Origin: Farysia itapuensis
Lineage: Eukaryota; Basidiomycota; Ustilaginomycetes; Ustilaginales; Ustilaginaceae
Direction of reading: 5' to 3'
DNA: 64,000 nt
Assembly: GCA_023212645.1 (NCBI GenBank)
Contig: JALBYC010000005.1
Location: forward strand, 310,001 to 374,000
Below, piece after piece: positions 29,027-39,206 of this stretch. The notes beneath the pieces are model-generated. The model was not told the origin of the DNA. It searched no databases and worked only from the letters and a program-made list of their open reading frames with translations. A program made the translations under genes and the position numbers. How positions within the stretch are numbered: position 1 is the first letter of the stretch; every line of letters starts with the position of its first letter.

Positions 29027-29942
29027 TTAATCAGCCATGTCACCATCTGCATCAACAAGATCCTTGGGTTCTTTGGGCTCTTCGTCCTCGCCATATTGTA
29101 CCGCGTTGTCAATATGTGACAAGATTGAGCCCACCGAGTCTTCGTCCGTAGCGTCGAGCGGCATGAATGACACCATGCTGAAGTCGTCAATCTATTATGA
29201 GCAAGTAAATTCCGTCAGCTGATGAAGGCACCATCGATGGGGTCTGTCTCTCACTTACTAGTTGGACCAGTGCTTGATTCAAAGTGTGGAATTTGGGGTT
29301 GGTTCTCGAGTTAACCTCGTCCATGAGTAGCAATGGATCTGGATCGAGATAGCGTTCCATCTCTCTCTTGCGACCCTTCTTGACTTCAGATCCGATGCCA
29401 CCCTTCTCGACCAGATCCATCTTGCTCAACAGATTGAGATGTGGCACTTCGAGGTTGATCATGGCGCTCATTGCGCTAAGCACGCCGGCGAAATACTTGG
29501 TCTTGTCGTCCATGAATTGAGACTCTAGCAGGTACGTTGCGCAGATCCGAAAGTTGTACTGTGTTGATAGAATGTTGACCAAGCGAGACATGATGGGGAA
29601 GTGTGTGTACAATTCAATTTGACCGGGACAGTCGATGATGATGTAGTCGTCGTTGTATTCGCCCATTTCGTCATCTAACCAGTCAAGATTATCCAAGAGA
29701 TACTCGAAGCAATAGATCAGTCCTCCGTTGGGGCCTAAATTCATCTCTTCCATAACATCTTCCAGCGAGATCAGTTCCTTGATGTCGATGCTTGGTTTGT
29801 ACTCGAATCGTTCGGCTGCTGGGTCCAGGTTGAACAAGTGTACGTTGCGCCCGATGGACTGGGCGTGCGCTATGAGGGCTGTGCAGAATGTCGACTTGCC
29901 CGAGCCGGCAGGTCCAGACACCAGCACAGCGTATCGTCCCAT
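29027..29942 (-). CDS. GPN3: GPN-loop GTPase 3 (282 aa, 2 exons)
   Basis: GPN3 works with GPN1 in nuclear import and assembly of RNA polymerase II. Exon 1 is 29942..29259 and exon 2 is 29191..29027, separated by a 67-bp phase-0 intron (GTAAGT ... TAG). The product shows the P-loop GPAGSGKST at residue about 10, the NLDPAAE switch segment and the diagnostic Gly-Pro-Asn loop in [18 protein letters not shown]. It also has [15 protein letters not shown] and the NLLSKMDL base-recognition motif. The exon 2 C-terminus [18 protein letters not shown] then [10 protein letters not shown] is the usual GPN3 ending. Without splicing the frame would end in a non-conserved tail, which supports the intron. 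The gene is divergent from the SRP receptor gene with a 176-bp spacer. Confidence 0.95.
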
Positions 29943-30118
29943 TGTACTTGTGACTATGCCTCCTTGCCTGTTGTCCGTGTCAAAAAGCGCAAAGAAGCTC
30001 AAAAATTCAAGCCAAAAACCCAAGTGGAGCAGGGTCGCATCGGGCGCAGATCGGGATTGAACGACGAACCACTCCCTGTCGTACATACCCGTCCTACCTT
30101 CCCTGACCACATCCACCA
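29943..30118. promoter_or_regulatory. Compact bidirectional promoter GPN3 / SRP receptor alpha
   Basis: Only 176 bp separate the two start codons, so both promoters and both 5'UTRs are packed together. No TATA box is visible in either direction. Confidence 0.6.
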
Positions 30119-32215
30119 ATGCTCGATCACTTCACCATCTTCACCAAGAACGGACTTGTTCTCTGGTCAAGGACATTCAGTCCGGCTCTGACAGGCGCCA
30201 ACTCGGCGGCTAATCCGGTCAACACGCTCATCAAACAGGCCTTCTTAGAGCAACGCACAGCCGAAGAAAAGTTTGACAAGGATGGCTACACACTACGATG
30301 GACCTTCGCCAACGAGCTCGAGCTTACTTTTGTTGTGGTCTATCAGCGTATTCTCCAGCTCTCGTATATAGATGAGCTGCTAGATACAGTCAAGTCGCTG
30401 TTTGTCGAACTTTTTGCTCCGTTCACACGCAGACTGGTGCAGTCCTCCAAAAGTGCCGTCAGCTCTGGCACAGCAAAGACAGCCGCGCTGACAGCGGACT
30501 CACGGCACGACTTCAACTCCGCGCTCAAAGAATGGGACGACATATTCGGCAAGACTTTACGAAACCTTGAAAAGCAGGCAGCCCAGAACAAACGTAAGGG
30601 CGTCCTCGGCGACAAGAAGAGTGCCGTCAACCAAGCTCAAGCTGTGGTCGACTCTGACAAAGAAGATGGTCAAGCCACACCTACATCAGTCAAGGACACA
30701 AAAGACAACTCCGACATTGCTAAGAGTGTAGAAGCTCTGAAGACTCGTCTCAAATTGGAAGCTGGTCCAGGTGGTCGAAAGGTGGTACGCGGCAAAAAGA
30801 GTTCTTCTGCCATTGCTTCTAACCCTGGGAGTGCTCCCGGAACTCCTGGATACGCTAGTGGTACCGAATCACCCGGAGGAAAGAAGACCAAGGCGGCCAA
30901 AGAGATGCGAAAGTGGGACGGATCACGAAGCGTCAGCGCGCAGAACGTCGCAGCCCTCGACTTTAGCGGAGCAAAAGGCTCAGACCAGGACCGCGACGAA
31001 GCTGCTGATCTTGAAAGCTGGGTTGACGAGAAGAGCATGGGCAAGAAGCGTTCCGACGGTGTTTACGAGATTGCAGATGTGATTGAGGACGAGGAGGATG
31101 ACGACGACGACGATGATGAGCTGTCAGAGGAAACTGGTGCTAAGTCTGGTGGCTTCCTCTCCCGATTTGGGTCAGCGTCGTCTTCTGGTGCTTCCTTCTT
31201 CTCAAGATTGACGGGTGCCAAAACGCTCACCAAAGAGGATCTGGCGCCTGCCTTGTCAGCCATGGCGTCACACTTGCAAAGCAAGAATGTCGCCTCCGAT
31301 GTCGCGCAGCGCCTCTGCAACAGTGTCGAGCGTAACCTGGTTGGCAAGAGTCTTGGCAATTTCGGCTCGGTCAAAGTCGAAGTCAAAAAGGCGCTTGAAG
31401 AGGCCATCACTCGTATTCTGACGCCAAAAAGCAGCACCGACATCCTGCTCGAGATCGCAACAAAACGACAGCGAGCGGCCACCGCATCATCACTTGCGCT
31501 CGCCTCCAGCGCCAAGGAGAAGGAGCTTGCTGCCAAGCCGGATCCCTACTCCATCTGCTTTGTCGGTGTCAATGGCGTCGGCAAATCAACAAACCTGGCC
31601 AAGGTGTGCTTTTGGCTTCTGCAAAATCGCATGAGAGTCCTCATTGCAGCATGTGACACGTTCCGAGCTGGTGCGGTCGAACAACTTCGCGTCCACGTGC
31701 GAAACTTGGGGCAGCTTCAGGTCGACGGCATTCAGCTAGAAGAGCAAAAGGGCAGGATCGAGCTGTACGAGCGGGGCTATGGTAAAGATGCCGCCGGCAT
31801 TGCCAAAGATGCTCTCACCTACGCTAAAGCTGAAGGTTTCGATGTAGTCCTGATCGACACTGCTGGTCGCATGCAAGACAACGAACCACTAATGAGGGCC
31901 CTCGCAAAGCTCGTCTCCGTTAACAGACCGGATAAGATTATCTTTGTCGGCGAGGCACTCGTCGGCAACGAGGCTGTCGACCAAATCACTAAATTTGACG
32001 GCGCTATGAAGGACTTCAGCGGCGTTAGCAACCCACGAGGACTTGACGGCAGTCTTTTGACAAAGTGGGACACGGTCGACGACAAAGTCGGCACTGCCCT
32101 CACCACCACATCCGCTACCGGTCTTCCCATCTACTTCCTTGGTACCGGTCAGACGTACACTGATCTTCGTCAGCTCAGAGTCCACCACGTCGTCAATGCT
32201 TTGCTAAAGAACTAA
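30119..32215 (+). CDS. SRP101: Signal recognition particle receptor subunit alpha
   Basis: This is the ER-membrane docking protein that accepts SRP-ribosome complexes for co-translational targeting. The 698-aa product starts with an SRX/longin domain ([33 protein letters not shown]) that binds the beta subunit. A charged, Ala/Ser/Lys-rich linker follows (residues about 140-380), with an acidic tract at about 322-332. The helical N domain comes next, then the SRP-type GTPase with [13 protein letters not shown] (about 482), [21 protein letters not shown] (about 580), [14 protein letters not shown] and [11 protein letters not shown]. It ends with the conserved [12 protein letters not shown] motif and a short tail. 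The ATG at 30119 is immediately followed by the conserved N-terminus. Confidence 0.97.
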   Translation: MLDHFTIFTKNGLVLWSRTFSPALTGANSAANPVNTLIKQAFLEQRTAEEKFDKDGYTLRWTFANELELTFVVVYQRILQLSYIDELLDTVKSLFVELFAPFTRRLVQSSKSAVSSGTAKTAALTADSRHDFNSALKEWDDIFGKTLRNLEKQAAQNKRKGVLGDKKSAVNQAQAVVDSDKEDGQATPTSVKDTKDNSDIAKSVEALKTRLKLEAGPGGRKVVRGKKSSSAIASNPGSAPGTPGYASGTESPGGKKTKAAKEMRKWDGSRSVSAQNVAALDFSGAKGSDQDRDEAADLESWVDEKSMGKKRSDGVYEIADVIEDEEDDDDDDDELSEETGAKSGGFLSRFGSASSSGASFFSRLTGAKTLTKEDLAPALSAMASHLQSKNVASDVAQRLCNSVERNLVGKSLGNFGSVKVEVKKALEEAITRILTPKSSTDILLEIATKRQRAATASSLALASSAKEKELAAKPDPYSICFVGVNGVGKSTNLAKVCFWLLQNRMRVLIAACDTFRAGAVEQLRVHVRNLGQLQVDGIQLEEQKGRIELYERGYGKDAAGIAKDALTYAKAEGFDVVLIDTAGRMQDNEPLMRALAKLVSVNRPDKIIFVGEALVGNEAVDQITKFDGAMKDFSGVSNPRGLDGSLLTKWDTVDDKVGTALTTTSATGLPIYFLGTGQTYTDLRQLRVHHVVNALLKN

Positions 32216-32269
32216 CTCACACGGTTACATAATCAATACCATTTGCCATGGCTACACCAAGCTTTAGCG

Positions 32270-32893
32270 TCATATGTAGGAGGGTCCCATAGAGGGTTCT
32301 CCATGACCTCGGCGCGGGACTACGGTGCGGAAGAGACTGAAGCCTTGCACGCCTCCAACAGCATGGTGCACGGGCTTCCAGGCTGGCGTTTTACTTCTTA
32401 CAGTGTTGGCATAAGTCTTGCTAAGCCCAAACGCTCCTCTGAGGCTGACCTTTCCGTCGATGAATTGCCAAACAAGCGCTAGAGAAGGTGGCGCTGCTTG
32501 ACCTTCGTCCAGATCAATCCAAGCTGTGCTAGTCTTGACTAGACTGAGCCAGACTTGACCATGCTCAGGCGTTCGAAATGGAGGCTGGTAAAGCATTGCA
32601 CGTCCTCTGCCGAAATGGTTGTCCATTCGAGTCTGTATGTTCGACAAAACGTCATCTGCAATGTGGGCAGGTGTATAGGGGGCTATGCGTGACACACCAG
32701 CTTGCGCAGCATGTAGATTCGAGATTGTGTCGTATGTGTTCAGCAGTATGGCTTGGCTCGCTGTATCGTAAACGGACGACGTAAAAGTCACAGGTCCGAA
32801 GTTGAGCACAAACGCATCTGGAGGTGGCAGGGAAAAGCAGCAATTTGTAGCGACAAGCAGACACAAAAGCAAGAGCCTAGTGTAGGAACACAT
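32270..32893 (-). CDS. Secreted protein, candidate effector 1 (207 aa)
   Basis: I do not recognise this as a named gene. The N-terminus (MCSYTRLLLLCLLVATNCCFS) is a clear signal peptide with likely cleavage near residue 21. The mature part of about 186 residues contains no cysteine. Residues 112-158 show a pattern seen in the three neighbouring secreted proteins: a strand ending in [Y/W/F]L[S/T] (VWLSL), a variable stretch, a hydrophobic strand ending in Trp (LALVWQF), and a short final strand with Gly (VSLRGAFGL). No membrane anchor or GPI signal was seen. It converges with the SRP receptor gene (54 bp apart) and is divergent from candidate effector 2. A role in host interaction is inference from secretion, clustering and lack of recognisable homology. 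Confidence 0.75.
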   Translation of the reverse strand: MCSYTRLLLLCLLVATNCCFSLPPPDAFVLNFGPVTFTSSVYDTASQAILLNTYDTISNLHAAQAGVSRIAPYTPAHIADDVLSNIQTRMDNHFGRGRAMLYQPPFRTPEHGQVWLSLVKTSTAWIDLDEGQAAPPSLALVWQFIDGKVSLRGAFGLSKTYANTVRSKTPAWKPVHHAVGGVQGFSLFRTVVPRRGHGEPSMGPSYI

Positions 32894-33204
32894 CGTGATG
32901 GCGAAGAGTCACAAACGAAGACGCCCAAGCGTACACATAGCCACCAACTCTGCAATAACCTTTTTGTCTTCATACAAACGACTCGATACCATTGAAAGAA
33001 GGTTGGTGGGACCAGGGTAAGGGCAAGTGTTGCACTGTCGATCGTCAACAGGCTCATTGGCATAGCACAAAGGTATTCGATCCGATTGTCCTCCGTGATT
33101 TCTTCATCTCTAGGGAATGAGCTTTCAAGAAGATCTTCAATAAAATCACAGGACCAGCACAGGTATGTTTCCCTCAACACAATTCTCTGTGAAAGCCACC
33201 CAGA
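32894..33204. promoter_or_regulatory. Divergent promoter between candidate effectors 1 and 2
   Basis: This 311-bp stretch is shared by two divergent secreted-protein genes and may therefore drive joint expression. No TATA box or known regulator site could be assigned with confidence. Confidence 0.4.
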
Positions 33205-33942
33205 ATGCATTTCTCCTGTCTTTGCAGAGCTATTTGGACAAAGCTGACAATTGTTATCCTAGTGATCCTCGCTACTTATGCATATGGCGCTCTCACTCCC
33301 ATAGCCGAACAGCTCATCGGCAACTCGGAACAAGTTTTACGAACCTTGAGTAATCCAGTGCCACGTACCCTGATGGACCTCAGAAGTGAAGATGGACATC
33401 ACTTGGAGGGACTACCGACTGTCAACGTGCTGCTTGGCAAACAAGCCGAGTGGGATCTTGCTGTTGCACGTCTTGGTCAGACGCCTCTCTTGCGAACAGC
33501 TGTCCACATAGAGACAGCTCTCCAGCATTTTGGCGACTCCCGAACAATCCGGCGTGCCGTTGCAGCTTACCTGGAAAATCAACAAAGAATCTTTTATCAT
33601 CTCGGAGGTAATGTGTATCTCACGAAAGTGGGTCCTGAAACGCAGCAAGCATACACCTTTTTCACTAGAAGGACAGCCTATACGGGTAGCGGAGCGAACA
33701 GCGCCATCCTTGTATGGAGGAAAGACCACGGACTTCAGACTGACCCACAGCTGATCCTTTCTGCAGCCATGTATAGTCCAGCTTCTGTGAACCCTTTGAG
33801 CTGGACACCTCATCCTATGCTCCAATTGGGAGCTCTTGATCAATTCGTGCTAGTTCCGGGACCTCGTTCTCGAGAATTGTATCGCTTTGACGAGACACAA
33901 CAACACCGTGTGTTCGTGCCGCGAGAAAGTCTCACTTTCTAA
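33205..33942 (+). CDS. Secreted protein, candidate effector 2 (245 aa)
   Basis: I do not recognise this as a named gene. The N-terminus has a hydrophobic core (LTIVILVILATYAYG, residues about 14-28) behind a basic start, consistent with a signal peptide cleaved near 28. The mature part has no cysteine. A helical, Arg/Glu-rich region (residues about 95-128) precedes the pattern shared with the neighbours at residues 129-195: VYLTKVG, then TFFTRRTAYTG, then the Trp strand AILVWRKD, then LILSAAMYSP. The coding sequence is intact with no stop or frameshift. It is flanked by candidate effector 1 (divergent) and candidate effector 3 (same strand). Confidence 0.75.
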   Translation: MHFSCLCRAIWTKLTIVILVILATYAYGALTPIAEQLIGNSEQVLRTLSNPVPRTLMDLRSEDGHHLEGLPTVNVLLGKQAEWDLAVARLGQTPLLRTAVHIETALQHFGDSRTIRRAVAAYLENQQRIFYHLGGNVYLTKVGPETQQAYTFFTRRTAYTGSGANSAILVWRKDHGLQTDPQLILSAAMYSPASVNPLSWTPHPMLQLGALDQFVLVPGPRSRELYRFDETQQHRVFVPRESLTF

Positions 33943-34305
33943 ACATTTGGACCAGTTTAGTATACCTGGTAATGCTCTGTTCAGGCTTCCTGTTGCTGCT
34001 TATTTCTCACGATATGCACTTGGGCTAGATATATCTATTACTTTGTCGAGTACTGGTCAGCAAAGCTCCTCACGATAACAAAGCGTGATATCGAATATAC
34101 GATCTATACATGAGCAGCACACGGTACTATGAGAAAGACGCGGAAGGGTACTTGTAGAACCTTCGTCATATACATCCAGGGTTTCATCTGGAGGAGACGA
34201 TTTCCTGTTGCCACAGTCTCATGAAAGCCGACGGACTACGTCCCTCTTGAGCCAAAAAGGACGTCGAGAGTCGATTCTGCTAGTTTGCAACACACCACTA
34301 TTCAG
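33943..34305. other. Intergenic region between candidate effectors 2 and 3
   Basis: This 363-bp stretch is A/T-richer than the housekeeping part of the window. It contains no convincing gene or repeat. Confidence 0.45.
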
Positions 34306-35001
34306 ATGTCCCTGGTCAGACTCTTCCTCAGCGTCTGTACAGCAACACTTTACGCTACGGCGATGGTGCAGGCAATGAACTGGGTCTCATTGATGCCCTC
34401 TGCGCAAGAAATAGCTTCTGCTAGTCGACACATGAGCCAACCGAAGGTTTTGCCATCCACATTCATCTCAGACGTACCCAACCATGATCTTCTGTATAGC
34501 TCAAGCTATCAGACCAGCATGAGAGACATGCTTAAATCTTTCGAACGGCAGAGCAAAGCAATGGTCGGGCCATATCCTGACTTTTATCCACTGACGCTGA
34601 CTGTCAGCTCCGCTTTTCAGAGACACGGTGAAACGTTTTTCAATGCTTGGGAGACCCAGAGTATCTACCTAGCAGAGCACGATGGCGCCACTTATCTTCT
34701 AACGCCTTCCAGTCGCTACTCTTGGGTGGGCGAGCAAGCCGGTACTCGACTCATGTTTGCATGGAAGTGGAACACATATAGTCTTAACCTTGTGTGCATG
34801 TACAAGGTGACCAAAGCAGGCATTAGAAGCATGGATGCCAATCTTCCTCGCTACAAGCTCGCGGTCTTCCCGAATCAGCGTCTTCTGAAACTCGATAATC
34901 TACGAAACTTGCAGCAGCAAATTTTACAATCTGGGCTGCAACACCAAGCCGCAGATCCGCTGATTGACGTCCCTTCCTCCTCGTCCGAATCGGGCGAAGC
35001 T
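34306..35001 (+). CDS. Secreted protein, candidate effector 3 (232 aa)
   Basis: I do not recognise this as a named gene. The frame reaches back to 34285, but only with a TTG, so the first ATG at 34306 is used; it places a good signal peptide at the very N-terminus (MSLVRLFLSVCTATLYATA, cleavage near VQA at 23). The mature part has a single cysteine. Residues 111-170 carry the neighbour-shared pattern: SIYLAEHDGATYLLTP, a variable stretch, the Trp strand LMFAWKWN, then LNLVCMYKVTK. The C-terminus is Gln/Leu-rich and ends in a Ser/Glu tail. The stop codon follows the final Ala at 35001 (TGA 35002-35004). The product appears intact. Confidence 0.73.
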
Positions 35002-35301
35002 TGACCTCATCTTCTACCGAGTATCTCATAACATCTGCCGAGAGCTGTAGTGTGGCCAGCACGCTCAAATTATGCTAGTTATGTTTCTCATCTGAGTAGC
35101 TGCAGAAGCTCGACGATTCCTTTTCATGAAGTACAATTCCCGACATTGATCTGCGCCTGCTCTTTTAGGCTGTCCGAGTCTGACGTTCCTTCCGTGACTA
35201 TTGAAGCTCAATATGAGATCTGCGCCCCAATCATATGAGAGCATACATGCTGTATATAGACCGGGCTCGTTTTGGAGAAGCCGTTCCTCAGACTAGCAAA
35301 G

Positions 35302-37155
35302 ATGCGCCGCATCCTACTGAAGAGCTTTGGCCGAACCAGTTGCACTCTCGCAAGAGTGGTCATACCACTATGGCTTCTTGTTTTTCAAGTGATAGCAAGA
35401 CCCCTTGGAAGCGAGTTCGGAACTCTCGATGATGTGGTCAGAGGTGCTATGAGGTCTCATCAGGCCGCAGCTGATCAACATTTTCCTCAGCAACAACAAG
35501 AGCATTTCTGGGATCAGCTGTCACCATTGCCAGATTACGATGACCATATGCTCTCTTCCTTCTCAATCTACTCTGATCACAGCAGTATTCCAGACTTAGC
35601 ATCTACGGATATTTCTAGCGGACATGTACCCCATGATTCAAGCTCTTCAAGATCATTTTCTACGGATGACATCCGTCAATCCTCACTGCAACAAATATGG
35701 CCTAGCAGCTCCAACCAGGCCGAGCAGCAGCAGCAGATATCCGCGAGCATCGGGCATGAACGCAACCTCGTGCATCAAAATTCCATGCACGACTTTGACG
35801 CTCAAGCAGTGCACGCGCCGCCGGGAGGTTTCCTTCAACTTCTTGCATCGCAGGCGTCCAGCTTGTGGTCAAACAGTCATATCCAACCTGGAACGATCCA
35901 CTCCGAGCAGTCAATTCACAGATGGATGTTCAATACCCCTTCAGCTCCAGAACTTGCCTGGGATGGCAATGCACAACCTGGAGTAGATCCACAACTATAC
36001 ATCCATGCTTCTTCTCAAAATCATGGCCTTCCTCAATCCGACATCCCGCAAAGTTCACAGAATTTGAGGAACGTCGATTATACGGCCAACTTGCCACATG
36101 TCACGACAGACCAAAACCCGCCACGGTACAAGGATAGCGGACACACAATTGCTCAACTGATGCAAGATGACTTCGAAGCCACGCCCAATACACTTCAGAA
36201 AAGCGGACAAACGCCACGGATCACTGACACAAGGCTGACTCATTCCCTCAACGTTCCGGGGACTGTCAAGGTCATATTTGATCCATCTGTCGACCTTTTG
36301 GCGCGAGCGTGGATGGGCGACAGCCGAGCTACCTCGCTGAATTTCGCCTCGGACAGAAGCGTCGACTTTCAAGACATTGCCGATTCAGTCTGGATGCGTG
36401 GCGTGAGACATCTCCACCGAGTGATCCAGAGCAACAGAGACTTTCTCATCACGTACCACAAGAACGCGCCGTTTGAACAAGGATGGACGTATAGGACATT
36501 TGTTGTATGGGAGCAGACGAATGCTTTCCCAGACAAGTTGATTGCGAGAGGATTCTATCCGCTCAGACACCGTCAGGATCTCATTTTGCCGCCGGAAAGA
36601 TCAGCCGAATACGTGCGCGAGAATGTGCGCGTGTACATACTCGTCAGTGACAAGCCTTTGGTGCAATACAAACCACGCGAGTTTGTAAGCACTCCTGGGT
36701 CCGGCCTACCAGAATCGCAGCAAGTGCTTGCCCTGCCGGATAGATTCCGCTATGAGCCTGACCCCGAGGTCGACAAGATGGTGCAAAATTTCAACAGGAA
36801 AGCATGGACCTCCACCTCGCCAACAACTACGATACGAAGCGACATTCCTCCAGAAGCTCTAGCTCGTTTCGCCGAAAGAGGCCGAAAGCTCTGGACCAGG
36901 GTCAACAAGCTCATTCGAATCGCTTACAAGGATCGAGTCTTCTGGTTGACCCTGCACTACAAGACGACGCTGCTTCCACCCAGGGGCGGAGGCGGTTCCG
37001 GCTTCATTGTCTGGGAGTTGGATGAACCTGCGAACACGATGATTGCCAGAGGGCTGTTTCCAAGACATGTGACATCCTGGTCTGGGCTGTACTTCATGGG
37101 AGAGAACTCAGTCGAATTTCTGGACCCTCTAAGACAGATACAGCAGCCGAATTGA
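35302..37155 (+). CDS. Large secreted protein with two related C-terminal modules, candidate effector 4 (617 aa)
   Basis: I do not recognise this as a named gene. The ATG at 35302 gives a basic N-terminus and the hydrophobic stretch VVIPLWLLVFQVIA (residues about 19-32), a likely signal peptide. Residues about 40-320 are Gln/Ser/His-rich and low-complexity. Two copies of a module follow. Copy 1 (about 360-430) contains FLITYHKN, RTFVVWEQ and LIARGFYPL. Copy 2 (about 525-600) contains FWLTLHYKT, SGFIVWELDEP and MIARGLFPR. Spacing and key residues (L-[I/T], the VWE motif, the IARG[F/L][Y/F]P motif) agree between copies, so this is an internal duplication. The mature part contains no cysteine. 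The same reduced pattern occurs once in each of the three preceding secreted proteins, so the four genes probably form one divergent family. Confidence 0.75.
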   Translation: MRRILLKSFGRTSCTLARVVIPLWLLVFQVIARPLGSEFGTLDDVVRGAMRSHQAAADQHFPQQQQEHFWDQLSPLPDYDDHMLSSFSIYSDHSSIPDLASTDISSGHVPHDSSSSRSFSTDDIRQSSLQQIWPSSSNQAEQQQQISASIGHERNLVHQNSMHDFDAQAVHAPPGGFLQLLASQASSLWSNSHIQPGTIHSEQSIHRWMFNTPSAPELAWDGNAQPGVDPQLYIHASSQNHGLPQSDIPQSSQNLRNVDYTANLPHVTTDQNPPRYKDSGHTIAQLMQDDFEATPNTLQKSGQTPRITDTRLTHSLNVPGTVKVIFDPSVDLLARAWMGDSRATSLNFASDRSVDFQDIADSVWMRGVRHLHRVIQSNRDFLITYHKNAPFEQGWTYRTFVVWEQTNAFPDKLIARGFYPLRHRQDLILPPERSAEYVRENVRVYILVSDKPLVQYKPREFVSTPGSGLPESQQVLALPDRFRYEPDPEVDKMVQNFNRKAWTSTSPTTTIRSDIPPEALARFAERGRKLWTRVNKLIRIAYKDRVFWLTLHYKTTLLPPRGGGGSGFIVWELDEPANTMIARGLFPRHVTSWSGLYFMGENSVEFLDPLRQIQQPN

Positions 37156-37204
37156 TGTAGTGGTCGCCCTTAGTTTTCACAGGTATCCACTCCCACACCA
37201 TGAG

Positions 37205-37226
37205 TAACGCCGTTAACGCGTAACGC
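37205..37226 (+). promoter_or_regulatory. Triple TAACGC repeat upstream of the phosphoglycerate dehydrogenase gene
   Basis: TAACGC occurs at 37205-37210, 37214-37219 and 37221-37226, about 230 bp upstream of the start codon. The middle copy is part of the palindrome CGTTAACG. Clustered copies suggest a transcription-factor site (TAAC is a Myb-type core), but the factor is unknown. Confidence 0.35.
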
Positions 37227-37452
37227 TCGTGGTTGTTAAACATCAAACTCATTCGTATCGGCCGATTCGAATACAGAAGATCAGAAAAACCGTGTGCGAT
37301 AATCGGCGAAGGCGTGATTCACATATTGTGATTGTTCGGAATTTGTGACAGGTTGAACGTGTGCCCTGTTCGAGTCATTTTTGAGAAGAAAGTCGGATTT
37401 AGATGTAGCTTTTTGGTAGGATCATCAGTCTCTTCCTCACCATTACCTCAAC

Positions 37453-38925
37453 ATGTCTGACACTCACGGACAGGCTTTCCATCGAGCTGGCTTCTCGCCA
37501 CCCGGAAACAGTGGCTCCTTTTCTGCCATGATGGCTGCCCAGGCTGGCGGCCAACGTCTTGCGAACGGCACCTTGATTCACCCTTCGTCTTCTCCACCCA
37601 CGTCTTTCTCGCCACCGCGAGCACGATCGCAGTCCACTTCCGTGCCACTCTCAGCGCCAAGGCTTCTGACGCCGTTTGACCTCGGAGATATCCGTATCTT
37701 GCTGCTGGAGAACGTGAGTCAAGGCGCGGTCAAGATGCTTCGCGAGCAGGGCTACCAAGTCGACTTTCACAACAAGGCTTGGAGCGAGGACGAGCTGGTG
37801 GAAAAGATTGGCCAATACCACGCTATCGGCATTCGCAGCAAGACCAAACTCACAGCCAAAGTATTTCGTGCAGCGCACAAGCTGCTTGTGGTGGGTTGCT
37901 TCTGCATCGGAACCAACCAGGTTGACCTCGAAGCAGCGGCCAAGGCGGGTGTGGCTGTCTTCAACTCGCCCTTTGCCAACTCACGATCTGTTGCAGAGCT
38001 CGTGATTGGCGAGATGATCTGTCTGTCCAGACAGCTTGGCGACAGAGTGAACGAGATGCGACGAGGAACTTGGAACAAGGTGTCCAAGGGCTGCTACGAG
38101 GTTCGAGGAAAAGTGCTCGGCATTGTCGGTTACGGCCACATTGGCTCGCAGCTGTCAGTACTGGCAGAAGCTATGGGCATGCAGGTCATCTACTACGATG
38201 TGGTCCCGCTGATGCCTCTCGGCTCGGCCAAACAGGTGCCGACACTCAACGAGTTGCTGGGCAACTCCGACTTTGTTTCTTTGCACGTACCCGAGATCGC
38301 CGAGACCAAGAACATGATCCGAAAGGCGCAGATCGACGCAATGAAGAAGGGCTCGTATCTGATCAACAACGCTCGAGGCTCTGTCGTAGACATCGAAGCG
38401 CTGATCGAAGGGCTAAAGTCGGGCCACTTGGCCGGCGCAGCTGTCGATGTTTTCCCCAAGGAGCCTGCGGCTTCGGGCGAAGGCACATTTGGTAATGATG
38501 TCAACAGCTGGGCCACGGAGCTCTGTGCTCAACCCAACGTGCTCTTGACGCCCCACATTGGTGGATCAACAGAAGAAGCACAACGCATGATCGGCATCGA
38601 GGTAGCCGATGCACTCATCCGCTACACCAACTTTGGTGGCTCTGTGGGAGCAGTCAACTTCCCCGAGGTCGACCTGCGAGCGATCACGGAAGCTGACTCG
38701 CGTGTCATTAGAATCTGCTACGTGCACCAAAACCAGCCTGGTTCGCTCCGTGCCGTCAATGAAATCCTGGGCTCGTTCAACGTCGACAAGCAGCATTCCG
38801 ATTCGTTCAAAGATGTCGCCTACCTCATGGCTGATATTTCGGGCGTCACTGAATCCGATGTGCGCGAGATCTACGACCGTATCTCCAAGACTAACGCCAA
38901 CATCCTCACCCGCCTACTCTCTTAG
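37453..38925 (+). CDS. SER3: D-3-phosphoglycerate dehydrogenase (serine biosynthesis)
   Basis: This enzyme oxidises 3-phosphoglycerate to 3-phosphohydroxypyruvate with NAD, the first step of the phosphorylated serine pathway, in the cytosol. The 490-aa product begins with a Ser/Pro-rich extension of about 75 residues, as in yeast Ser3/Ser33. The substrate-binding domain follows (ILLLENVSQGAVKML, IGIRSKTKLT), then the Rossmann domain with GYGHIGSQL (about residue 226). Catalytic region motifs are NNARGSVVD (Arg, about 305) and LTPHIGGSTEEAQ (His, about 368). A C-terminal ACT domain (ICYVHQNQPGSLRAVNEIL) is the usual serine-feedback module. Length and order match the family. Confidence 0.96.
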   Translation: MSDTHGQAFHRAGFSPPGNSGSFSAMMAAQAGGQRLANGTLIHPSSSPPTSFSPPRARSQSTSVPLSAPRLLTPFDLGDIRILLLENVSQGAVKMLREQGYQVDFHNKAWSEDELVEKIGQYHAIGIRSKTKLTAKVFRAAHKLLVVGCFCIGTNQVDLEAAAKAGVAVFNSPFANSRSVAELVIGEMICLSRQLGDRVNEMRRGTWNKVSKGCYEVRGKVLGIVGYGHIGSQLSVLAEAMGMQVIYYDVVPLMPLGSAKQVPTLNELLGNSDFVSLHVPEIAETKNMIRKAQIDAMKKGSYLINNARGSVVDIEALIEGLKSGHLAGAAVDVFPKEPAASGEGTFGNDVNSWATELCAQPNVLLTPHIGGSTEEAQRMIGIEVADALIRYTNFGGSVGAVNFPEVDLRAITEADSRVIRICYVHQNQPGSLRAVNEILGSFNVDKQHSDSFKDVAYLMADISGVTESDVREIYDRISKTNANILTRLLS

Positions 38926-39206
38926 CTCCTAGCTCGTAGAATTGCGTTTTTGCAATTTAACACTATTTGTCATAGACTTTCGATTTTATTTTCACGATCT
39001 CACGCGACCAGCGTGCGTCGCTTGCCTGCATGAGCGCGCAATTGAATGCGGAGATCTGCACCCTGAGTCGTGTTCGCCGCACTACTGGCAAGTTGACCGG
39101 ATCAGCTTATCTCGCCTGTTGCCGGCCCTCCTTGCGCCGTAATGAACCCCTTCTCCTCTCCCCCCACCATTCTCCCCTCTCGAGCCCTGATTTGCCACTT
39201 GCCAAC

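Noticed and set aside
38950..38975. TTTAACACTAT resembling the PUT2 hairpin loop
   Set aside because: The flanks cannot form a stem and the CGC part of the loop is absent, so it is not a further copy.
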